Positions 23,618 through 30,779 of a stretch of 32,907 nt of DNA are shown here, one piece after another. The translations under genes were made by a program, and so were the position numbers. Positions within the stretch are counted from its first letter, which is position 1, and each line of letters starts with the position of its first letter. The DNA comes from an uncultured Eubacteriales bacterium (GTDB taxonomy: Bacteria; Bacillota; Clostridia; Oscillospirales; Acutalibacteraceae): positions 1-32,907 of the forward strand of contig OMYD01000013.1 of NCBI GenBank assembly GCA_900315195.1, in the 5' to 3' direction. The notes beneath the pieces were generated by a model. It was not told the origin of the DNA, did not search any database, and saw only the letters and a program-made list of their open reading frames with translations.

Positions 23618-25171
23618 ATGGATACTTCACAACTGGTGCGCCGAGTTCAGAACGGAGATGAAAAGGCTTTAAATGAGCTTTATTACAACTGCTATAAGCA
23701 GGCTTATACAGTTGCGCTGATGTTAACTAAAAGTGAGCCGGACTCTTATGATATTATGCAGGACTCATTTCTCAGTGCGTTTTTATCAATTCACCTTCTT
23801 AAAGATAAATCGAAATTCTTAAAATATCTCAACGGCTTTTTTGTAAAAAAATGCAGAGAGTATTTCAGCAGGGTGAAGGATTTTCAGTTTTTTAATAATC
23901 TTACAATGGCAAGCGGCGAGGATTGCGAGCGTTTTACCGATAAAAAAGATTTTTCCCCGGAAAGTGATATTGATTATACCCGGGGCCGGCATATAGTTTC
24001 CGAATTGCTCAATGACTTGCCTGCGGATCAGGAGCTTATGATTTTGGCGCGTTACGCAATGAAGATGTCGCCTGATGAACTGGCTGAGGCATTAAAGGTT
24101 GAAAAAGTAGTTATAATTAGTTCACTGATCGAAGGAGAGAACAAACTCTTCGGTCAGGCGAGGCTTTTAAACGAAAATGGTATGCTGAATTTGGTTCCCG
24201 CTAATCAAATTATTTCGTTCGCGGTATGGATGACTGACGCCGCCGCAAGCGACGCGGCCGTTCATCAGATGGCTCCCGCGGTAAAAAAAGCGGTTGTTAC
24301 AAATTCCATGGTCACTATTGCCGCAGATCCGGATGATTTTCCGCAGACAAAAGTTGTTCCGTCCGAAAGTAGCAGCAAACTGTTGATACCAAAGTTCGAG
24401 CCTCATACTAAGGTTAACAAAAAAGAGAATAAAAAAACGCGAAAAACTTCTGAGCCCGCGGTTCAGGTGATTTCCGAGCCTAATAAGACGTTTCAGCCTG
24501 TTTCTGAAGGAATTCCGGCAAGGCAGGAACCTGTTACGCGTCCGAATGAAAAATCACCGAATGAAATTGACGACGGCTTCTCATCATCAGAGGAGAAAAT
24601 AACTCCGATTTCAACGCAGATTTCAAATGAGCCGTCAAAGAAAAAAACTAAACATACGGCAAGAATTATTATTATTGTTGTTGCCGCGGTAGTCGCTATG
24701 ATAATCGGAGCGCTTGCGTTTATCGCTTTTGCATTACCGAATATTACCGGACAGTCAAACCCTATTTCGGAAATATTTACAGGTAAAAAAGAGCCGGAAT
24801 ATACGCCCGAAAAACTTGTGGCAAAGTATGAGGAGGCTTTTAACGCCGGTGACAGAGACGGAGTAGCTAAGCTCTATTTGCCGGATCAAAGTCTGCAGCG
24901 AAACCTACAGGGCGGGGCGTATGAGATGGTACAAAAAATTTCCGATAACATGCTCGGCGAAAAAATAAAAATCAAGTGTGAGCTTAAAGACGACCTGAAA
25001 TATGATGGCGATACAGCGACGGGGACAGTAAAGGTTACTTTGGATTTGCCTGAGGTAAACGGTCAGGATATTTCTTTCTTTGCTAAACTGTTTGGTATAG
25101 AAACAGAAAAAGACAAGCCCGTTACATTTGAAAAATATACGGACGGAAACTGGTATTTCAAAGAGTTTTAA
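23618..25171 (+). CDS. ECF-type sigma factor with C-terminal membrane helix and outside domain
   Basis: A 517-residue multi-domain protein. Residues 1-90 match sigma region 2 (ALNELYYNCYKQAYTVALML, DIMQDSF at 45-51, KFLKYLNGFFVKKCREY). Residues about 128-170 resemble region 4 (LNDLPADQELMILARYAMKMSPDELAEALKV), though divergent. A low-complexity Pro/Lys/Ser-rich linker (about 240-345) leads to one membrane helix (about 348-375) and an outside domain (about 390-517). That domain begins PEKLVAKYEEAFNAGDRDGVAKLY and resembles DUF4878/NTF2-like folds. The layout implies a sigma factor tethered to the membrane and able to sense outside conditions, perhaps freed by proteolysis. No separate anti-sigma gene is adjacent. 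GGGAGA lies before ATG 23618. Domain calls are good; activity as a sigma factor is inference. Confidence 0.75.
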   Translation: MDTSQLVRRVQNGDEKALNELYYNCYKQAYTVALMLTKSEPDSYDIMQDSFLSAFLSIHLLKDKSKFLKYLNGFFVKKCREYFSRVKDFQFFNNLTMASGEDCERFTDKKDFSPESDIDYTRGRHIVSELLNDLPADQELMILARYAMKMSPDELAEALKVEKVVIISSLIEGENKLFGQARLLNENGMLNLVPANQIISFAVWMTDAAASDAAVHQMAPAVKKAVVTNSMVTIAADPDDFPQTKVVPSESSSKLLIPKFEPHTKVNKKENKKTRKTSEPAVQVISEPNKTFQPVSEGIPARQEPVTRPNEKSPNEIDDGFSSSEEKITPISTQISNEPSKKKTKHTARIIIIVVAAVVAMIIGALAFIAFALPNITGQSNPISEIFTGKKEPEYTPEKLVAKYEEAFNAGDRDGVAKLYLPDQSLQRNLQGGAYEMVQKISDNMLGEKIKIKCELKDDLKYDGDTATGTVKVTLDLPEVNGQDISFFAKLFGIETEKDKPVTFEKYTDGNWYFKEF

Positions 25172-25234
25172 CCGCATATTCGCCGAATTGCTTTCGGCAG
25201 AAAAAATAATTCACGGTACAAAGGAGGACAAATT

Positions 25235-26566
25235 GTGAAAAAAGCATTGGCAGTAGTAATGTCGTCTGTGCTGATTCTATCTGTTGCGGGCTGCGGAGGC
25301 TCGGATGGCGGCAGTTCGGACGGCGGAAAAGAGAAAGAGTCAAAGGTTTATGAAACCGTAAGCATCGATGAAACCAAGCTTTATTATCCGGACATAAGCT
25401 TGCTTGGCGGTGAAAAGAATATTGAGCTTAAGGTATGGGCTCCAGACAATGAAATCCCTATCACAAGGGCACATGCGGACGCGTTTATGAAGCATTATCC
25501 CGACGGCACATTTAAAAGCATTTCCGTGGAGCCGATGGATGACGCGGATTTAATTGAATCCGTCGGTGATAATACGGAGGATTTTGCTGATGTGATCTCG
25601 TTTGCGGATACAAGTTTCTCTAAGCTGGTGTCAGGCAAAATGCTTTCGGAAGTATCGGCTGATTACATAGACGATGTCACCGGACAAAACCAACCCGGAG
25701 CATTGAACGCGGTAACTGTAGGAAACGCTGTAAGCGCATATCCGCAGGGTACAGATAAATGCTTATGTTTAGTTTACGATAAAACTGCTGTGTCCGACGA
25801 GGAAGCGTCCACGCTTGAGGGTGTTCTTTCCGCGTGCAAAAAGCTCGGAAAACATTTTGTAATGGATTGCACCGACGGCTTTTCCGCTTCCGCGTTCCTG
25901 CTTACAGGCGGTCTGACGCCCGACGGTTTGGAGAGCGACGGTACCACGCAAAAGCTCAATGATTACGATGAAAACGCTGTTGTGGTCACACTTGAAACAT
26001 TTTCAAAACTGATGAAGGATTATAAAGGAACCTTTGTGTCCTGTGACTTGACGAGAATAACAGAAGAATTCAACAGCAAAAACGCGGCCGCCGGCATTGA
26101 CGGCTCTTGGAATATGGCTGCAGATAAAAGAGCGTTTGGTGAGAATTTCGGTGTAACAAAGCTGCCGGCCGTCAATGTTGCGGGTGAAAACAGACAGATG
26201 ATTTCGTTGTACGGCAACAGATATTTGGGTGTGTATTCAAACACCGTGTTTCCAAAAGCCGCTCAGGCGCTGGCGTACTTTTTGTCAACCGATAAAAGCC
26301 AAATACAGCGCGCGCAATCCCTGTTCTGTGCTCCGTCTAACAATTACGCGGTTAATGAAGTGTCAGATGAATCTGCCGTAAGAGCTGTCCTAATGCAGTT
26401 ACGACACTCTGTTTCCGAAGCGAAGCTTTCCGAGAGCTTTTTACCTTCGGCAGCTAAGCTCGGGGAGAGTATTTCTGCCGAATCATGGAACCCTGACGAT
26501 AAGCAGGCGACTCAGGAGCTTTTGCATCAAACCGTAGACAGTATTACGGGAAAAGATGTATTATAA
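25235..26566 (+). CDS. Extracellular solute-binding lipoprotein (family 1-like), no transporter nearby
   Basis: 443 residues with a lipoprotein signal: MKKALAVVMSSVLILSVAGC, lipobox SVAGC with Cys20 followed by a Gly/Ser/Asp-rich spacer. The mature part resembles ABC sugar-binding proteins of the maltose-binding class: ELKVWAP strand, DVISFAD, AYPQGTDKCLCLVYDK hinge region, AAGIDGSWNM, and a C-terminal ALAYFLSTDKSQ block. GTG 25235 follows AAAGGAGG by about 7 bases. No permease or ATPase gene adjoins it, so it either serves a remote transporter or acts as a ligand sensor for the membrane-bound sigma factor encoded just upstream. Confidence 0.8.
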   Translation: MKKALAVVMSSVLILSVAGCGGSDGGSSDGGKEKESKVYETVSIDETKLYYPDISLLGGEKNIELKVWAPDNEIPITRAHADAFMKHYPDGTFKSISVEPMDDADLIESVGDNTEDFADVISFADTSFSKLVSGKMLSEVSADYIDDVTGQNQPGALNAVTVGNAVSAYPQGTDKCLCLVYDKTAVSDEEASTLEGVLSACKKLGKHFVMDCTDGFSASAFLLTGGLTPDGLESDGTTQKLNDYDENAVVVTLETFSKLMKDYKGTFVSCDLTRITEEFNSKNAAAGIDGSWNMAADKRAFGENFGVTKLPAVNVAGENRQMISLYGNRYLGVYSNTVFPKAAQALAYFLSTDKSQIQRAQSLFCAPSNNYAVNEVSDESAVRAVLMQLRHSVSEAKLSESFLPSAAKLGESISAESWNPDDKQATQELLHQTVDSITGKDVL

Positions 26567-26603
26567 CAAATAAAATTCTAAATCAGAAAAAAGGAGGATG
26601 CAA

Positions 26604-27410
26604 ATGATTTGTAAGAATTGCGGCAGCGCGCTTCCCGATGAAGCTAAGTTCTGCCAGAAATGCGGCGCGAGTACTTCTCAGCCTACTCAGGCACAGGCTC
26701 AGCCTAACCGACCGTATTATCCGCCGGGAACCCATCCGTACCACAAGCTGGGAGGCTTTTTGATGGTTCTTGTGGTGTTTGGATTTATAGGCGGGATCGG
26801 CGGATTTTTGAATGCTATAAGGTCTTTCTTAGCGTACAAAGATTTGCTTTGGGTACATCACGGGGTTCCGTTTTCATTTACGGCATTCATGTGGTTTTTG
26901 ATGATCGCGTCGGTTCTCATTTATCTTGCAACAGGCACGATCTGTTTCAGCGGCGCCACTATGATCCAGCGCAAGGATTCCGACACAATGCGGTTTTTGC
27001 AGTCGTCGTCATTTACGATGATGATCGTAAACACGGCGTTTCATATTACGGTATTTGTCTGGCTCAATCAATATAGATTGCTGAAAGCCGTTGATTTGGC
27101 TCCGCTTTTCCTGCAATTTATCCTGACGCTGATAGGGTGGGGCGCACTGCTGATTATTTCCATCGTTTATTTCAGTAAGTCCGTTCGCGTGCGCACCTAT
27201 CTGGGCTCTGATGAATATATGAAAAAAAGCAAGTTCAACAAAAGAACGGTTCCGCCGGTTCCCGCGGACGGCTCTGATATGCTTGAGCACGAAAAACAGG
27301 TAGAGTATCAAAAAGAGCACCGCAAGGAATGGTTTTGCGCAAAGTGCGGCGCGGCCAACTCCCACATCGTAAAGGTGTGCGTCAAATGCGGTGAACCTAT
27401 GCCGGAATAG
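26604..27410 (+). CDS. Membrane protein flanked by two zinc ribbons
   Basis: 268 residues. The N-terminal zinc ribbon (MICKNCGSALPDEAKFCQKCG) has two CxxC knuckles. A Gln/Pro linker follows, then four membrane segments (about 47-70, 90-112, 126-144 and 156-180), and a C-terminal second ribbon (FCAKCGAANSHIVKVCVKCG). I chose ATG 26604 because GGAGG at 26593-26597 lies 6 bases upstream; ATG 26598 touches it. It follows the lipoprotein gene by 37 bases and ends the operon. The function is unknown; zinc ribbons on both ends suggest a cytoplasmic protein-protein or metal-responsive role. Confidence 0.75.
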   Translation: MICKNCGSALPDEAKFCQKCGASTSQPTQAQAQPNRPYYPPGTHPYHKLGGFLMVLVVFGFIGGIGGFLNAIRSFLAYKDLLWVHHGVPFSFTAFMWFLMIASVLIYLATGTICFSGATMIQRKDSDTMRFLQSSSFTMMIVNTAFHITVFVWLNQYRLLKAVDLAPLFLQFILTLIGWGALLIISIVYFSKSVRVRTYLGSDEYMKKSKFNKRTVPPVPADGSDMLEHEKQVEYQKEHRKEWFCAKCGAANSHIVKVCVKCGEPMPE

Positions 27411-27435
27411 AATAAAAGATTATAATAAAATAATA

Positions 27436-27479
27436 GTCGGGCAGACAGCGAGTTTATGGCCGTTTGTCCGACATTTTTT
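27436..27479 (+). terminator. Terminator of the sigma-factor operon
   Basis: Arms GTCGGGCAGAC (27436-27446) and GTTTGTCCGAC (27462-27472) pair with two wobbles; six T follow (27474-27479). It lies between convergent genes. Confidence 0.85.
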
Positions 27480-27490
27480 AGTTTGATTTA

Positions 27491-28780
27491 TTATTCGGTT
27501 TTCTCGTCACTTTCGAGTTCAGTGTCGATTTTCTTTACGACAACGCGCATGATTCGCTGATTCTCGACCTCAAGCACGGTAAAGCGGAAGCCGTCAGCTT
27601 CAATGCTCTCGCGCTTTTTTGGTATATTTCCTACATGCTCAAGAATATAGCCGCCGACTGTTACCGCGTCGCTTTCAATAGCGTCCTCGTCCATATCGTA
27701 GAGTGCCAGCATTTCGTCAAGCTCAAAGTCGCCGTTTACAAGGTACTCGTTGTTGCCGATTTTATAGTGCGTGCGCTCAATTTCCTCATCCTCATCCCAG
27801 ATGTCGCCGACAATTTCCTCAAGCAGATCTTCCATGGTGACAATGCCCAACGTGCCGCCGTACTCGTCTGTGACAATAGCTAGGTGCACCTTTGTGCGTT
27901 TGAAGTGGCTGAGTATTTTGCTGAGCTGCTGGGTTTTAAACACAAAATAAGCGGGTTGAATCAGCTCACGCAGGTCGGGGGTTTTTCCGTCAGCGAGAAC
28001 CTCAAGATAGTCGCGCGTGTGAAGAATTCCCAAAATATTATCGGTAGTGTTTTTATAAACCGGAATACGCGAATAACGGTTTTCGATAATAACCTCTTTA
28101 ATTTTTTCGGGGCTGTCCTCAATGTTTAGGAACACCACGTCGACACGCGGAGTGAGAACCTCCTCGGCGGTTGTTTCATCAAAGTCCAGCGCCGAGCGAA
28201 CCATTTCGCTCTCGCTTTCCTCAAGCACGCCCTCCTCCTCAATACTCTCAACAATGTATTTGAGCTCGTTTTCCGTTACGCTGGGGGCGTCGTCCTGACT
28301 GCCTGCAACCCTGAGCGCAAGGGCTTTTAATTTTATAAAAATAAACACAAGCGGCGTCAGAATTATCATAAGGACCTTTAAAAAGCCCGCTGTGCTAAGC
28401 GAGAACTTGTCGCAGTGCTCCTTTGCAAGACACTTCGGAATGACCTCACCGAATGTAAGAACAAGCAGGGTAGTGGCGCCCGTGGCGATGGCGGAGCCCA
28501 GGTCGCCGAAAAGGTTTAAGCACAAAACAGTGGCTATGGATGAACACCCAAGATTTACCACATTGTTGCAAATCAGAATAGCGGTCAGGGCGTTGTCAAA
28601 GCGCTCAATAACATACTGCGCGTTTTTTGCCTTGCGGTTGCCGTCCTCGGCGTTCTGCTGGATACGGATTTTATTGGCAAAAGAAAAAGCCGTTTCCATA
28701 GCCGAAAACAACGCCGAAAGAATTACGAGCAGAAAGATGACAACACCCATTATTATGTTAGCGTCCAAGTTGCATTTCAC
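27491..28780 (-). CDS. CNNM/CorC-HlyC-family membrane protein
   Basis: 429 residues. The N-terminal CNNM (DUF21) domain has three or four membrane helices (about 8-165) with the usual [11 protein letters not shown] and [15 protein letters not shown] motifs. A CBS pair follows (about 205-335; [50 protein letters not shown]), and a C-terminal CorC_HlyC domain (about 345-420) follows that. Family members act in magnesium/divalent cation export or tolerance; the 'hemolysin' label is historical. The listed GTG overlaps its ribosome site; TTG 28768 (residue 5) is an alternative start. A perfect 10-base inverted repeat lies in its leader. Confidence 0.9.
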   Translation of the reverse strand: MKCNLDANIIMGVVIFLLVILSALFSAMETAFSFANKIRIQQNAEDGNRKAKNAQYVIERFDNALTAILICNNVVNLGCSSIATVLCLNLFGDLGSAIATGATTLLVLTFGEVIPKCLAKEHCDKFSLSTAGFLKVLMIILTPLVFIFIKLKALALRVAGSQDDAPSVTENELKYIVESIEEEGVLEESESEMVRSALDFDETTAEEVLTPRVDVVFLNIEDSPEKIKEVIIENRYSRIPVYKNTTDNILGILHTRDYLEVLADGKTPDLRELIQPAYFVFKTQQLSKILSHFKRTKVHLAIVTDEYGGTLGIVTMEDLLEEIVGDIWDEDEEIERTHYKIGNNEYLVNGDFELDEMLALYDMDEDAIESDAVTVGGYILEHVGNIPKKRESIEADGFRFTVLEVENQRIMRVVVKKIDTELESDEKTE

Positions 28781-28786
28781 TCCAAA

Positions 28787-28813
28787 ATAGTATTATCAAA
28801 CTAATAATACTAT
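28787..28813. promoter_or_regulatory. Perfect inverted repeat in the CNNM gene leader
   Basis: ATAGTATTAT (28787-28796) and ATAATACTAT (28804-28813) are exact reverse complements with a 7-base loop, ending 7 bases before the listed CNNM start. It could be an operator or a leader hairpin affecting the ribosome site. Confidence 0.5.
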
Positions 28814-28849
28814 GATACACTAAATTAATTATTGTTTTTTAGAAATATA

Positions 28850-28960
28850 ACGCTGAAAATCTTGAAAATTTTTGCTTTTACTGATATAATAACAATGAGT
28901 TATTTTGCGCATTTTAATACAGCGCATGATTTTCATTATCCGCGCATAAATTTTCAGCGT
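28850..28960. repeat. 11-base inverted repeat flanking the tepA-like promoter
   Basis: ACGCTGAAAAT (28850-28860) and ATTTTCAGCGT (28950-28960) are exact reverse complements 89 bases apart. The whole consensus-like promoter (28862-28890) lies between them. This is the geometry of an invertible promoter, but paired regulator sites are equally possible. Confidence 0.5.
28862..28890 (+). promoter_or_regulatory. Promoter of the tepA-like gene
   Basis: TTGAAA (28862-28867), 17-base spacer, TATAAT (28885-28890); about 100 bases of leader before the start codon. Confidence 0.75.
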
Positions 28961-28996
28961 CTATCGGGGAACACTTTTCCCGGAGGTGTGTTTTTT

Positions 28997-29719
28997 ATGC
29001 AGAAAACAAACGACGTTGAAAATGAAAACATCGAACAGGAAACGGACAGCGCCGGCTCTGAAAGCCAAAACGATTTGATGACAGAGTCAAGCTCAGTCAT
29101 AGCCTGTCACAAGGACAAAATAATCCATTGCCTGACGATAATCGGTCAGATTGAGGGGCATACAATTTTGCCGCGCGACACAAAAACCACCAAGTACGAG
29201 CACATTATTCCGCTGCTTGTATCGGTAGAGGAGGAGCCGCGGGTTGACGGACTTCTTATCCTGCTCAACACGGTAGGAGGCGACGTTGAGGCGGGGCTTG
29301 CGATTGCCGAGGTTATCTCGGGGATGAAAAAGCCGACTGTTTCAATAGTGCTCGGAGGAGGCCACTCAATCGGAATACCGCTTGCGGTATCGGCAAAAAA
29401 GAGTTTTATCGCAAAAAGCGCGTCAATGACGGCGCACCCTGTCAGAACAACGGGCCTGACGCTCGGGGTGCCCCAGACATTTGAGTATTTCAGACGGATG
29501 CAGGAAAGAATAAACGATTTTGTTGTGGAGCATTCGGCTATTTCAAGCGAGCGGTACGCGGAGCTTGTGCTCAATACGGGCGAGCTTGTGATGGACGTGG
29601 GTACAATACTCGACGGCGAACGCGCTGTGAGCGAGGGCCTGATAGATTCCGTGGGAACGGTCTCAGACGCAATTGAGGCGCTGTATGAAATGATTTCGCA
29701 AAATTCTAATAACGAATAA
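28997..29719 (+). CDS. tepA: ClpP-fold serine protease, TepA/YmfB-like
   Basis: 240 residues of the ClpP/crotonase superfamily. After an acidic N-terminal stretch of about 35 residues come [18 protein letters not shown] (85-102), the nucleophile Ser124 in [11 protein letters not shown], and His147 in [11 protein letters not shown], so the catalytic pair is present. The Bacillus relative is annotated as a translocation-enhancing protein and lies near spoIIIE, as this gene lies two genes before ftsK. ATG 28997 follows CGGAGGTG; the frame extends upstream to 28832, but that region holds the promoter and is not conserved-looking. A short hairpin (29722-29737, no T run) separates it from uppP. Confidence 0.85.
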   Translation: MQKTNDVENENIEQETDSAGSESQNDLMTESSSVIACHKDKIIHCLTIIGQIEGHTILPRDTKTTKYEHIIPLLVSVEEEPRVDGLLILLNTVGGDVEAGLAIAEVISGMKKPTVSIVLGGGHSIGIPLAVSAKKSFIAKSASMTAHPVRTTGLTLGVPQTFEYFRRMQERINDFVVEHSAISSERYAELVLNTGELVMDVGTILDGERAVSEGLIDSVGTVSDAIEALYEMISQNSNNE

Positions 29720-29755
29720 TAACGGGCGCTTGCCCGTACATAAAGGAGATAACTT

Positions 29756-30712
29756 ATGACAATTCTTGACGCGATAATTCAGGGCGTAGTGCAGGGACTT
29801 ACCGAGTTTCTGCCGGTATCCAGCAGCGGACACCTCGCGATTACCCAGCATATAACGGGCGTAGCCGGCGAGGGCAATCTGTTCTTCAACGTAATGCTGC
29901 ATGTCGGCACGCTCGTTGCCGTAGTGGCGTTTTACCACAAACTTATCTGGAGCCTGATAAAGGAATTCTTCAGAATGATAGGTGACATTTTTACGGGCAA
30001 ATTCAAGTGGAGCAAGATGAATTACGAGCGAAACCTTATTGTGATGCTTGTAATCGCGTTGATTCCGCTGTTTGTAATGTTTATACCTATTCCGGGGTCG
30101 GATATGAAGGTCAAGGACCTCGCCGATGTGTTCTCGGGAGCGCAGATACTTATTGTTACCGCGTGTTCGCTTATTCTCACAAGCGTTTTGCTTACCGTCG
30201 GCGCTGTTTTCAACCGCAAAAACAGCAGCACCGCGGGCTTTAAGCACATGCAGAGCGGCTCAGCCGAAAGCGGCAGAGAGAGCTACGGAATTCTTGACGC
30301 TGTATGCGTAGGCTGTATGCAGGTAGCGGCGGCGCTTCTTCCGGGCTTGTCGCGCTCAGGTTCAACGCTCGCTGTCGGTGAAATGCGCGGAATTAACAAG
30401 CAGAAGGCGCTTGACTTTACATTCATTCTCGGTATTCCCTCAATTCTGGCGGCGGCTCTGCTTGAGGGCAAGGACGCCTTGGAACATGGAATTGACATTG
30501 ATCCCGCGGTTATCGCCGTTGGCATTGTTGTGTCGGCTGTTGTAGGCTACCTTTCAATCTGGCTTTTCAAGTGGTTTTTAAAGAGCGACAAGATGATTGT
30601 GTTCATCGTTTACACCGCAATTGTCGGAGTTGCGCTTGCGGTTATCTCGATTATTGAAATAATCAACGGTACAAATGTATTTACAGGACAGCCAGCTGCG
30701 CTGTTTGTTTAA
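29756..30712 (+). CDS. uppP: Undecaprenyl-diphosphatase
   Basis: 318 residues, an integral membrane phosphatase that recycles the undecaprenyl carrier for cell-wall synthesis and gives bacitracin tolerance. Diagnostic motifs are present: QGLTEFLPVSSSGH (13-26) and PGLSRSGST (about 191-199), which together form the active site, with seven or eight helices. It is somewhat longer than the usual 265-280 residues, owing to a central loop (about 147-180). AAGGAGATAACTT precedes ATG 29756. It lies between tepA and ftsK on one strand. Confidence 0.95.
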   Translation: MTILDAIIQGVVQGLTEFLPVSSSGHLAITQHITGVAGEGNLFFNVMLHVGTLVAVVAFYHKLIWSLIKEFFRMIGDIFTGKFKWSKMNYERNLIVMLVIALIPLFVMFIPIPGSDMKVKDLADVFSGAQILIVTACSLILTSVLLTVGAVFNRKNSSTAGFKHMQSGSAESGRESYGILDAVCVGCMQVAAALLPGLSRSGSTLAVGEMRGINKQKALDFTFILGIPSILAAALLEGKDALEHGIDIDPAVIAVGIVVSAVVGYLSIWLFKWFLKSDKMIVFIVYTAIVGVALAVISIIEIINGTNVFTGQPAALFV

Positions 30713-30779
30713 TACCGAATTAGTCAGAAGTACAATTCTTCCTGACGAGGAAACCTGAAATTTTAGGAGTTGAGTTTGA

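Noticed and set aside
28832-28996. N-terminal extension of the tepA-like protein
   Set aside because: It would overlap the promoter and lacks a ribosome site, whereas ATG 28997 has CGGAGGTG.
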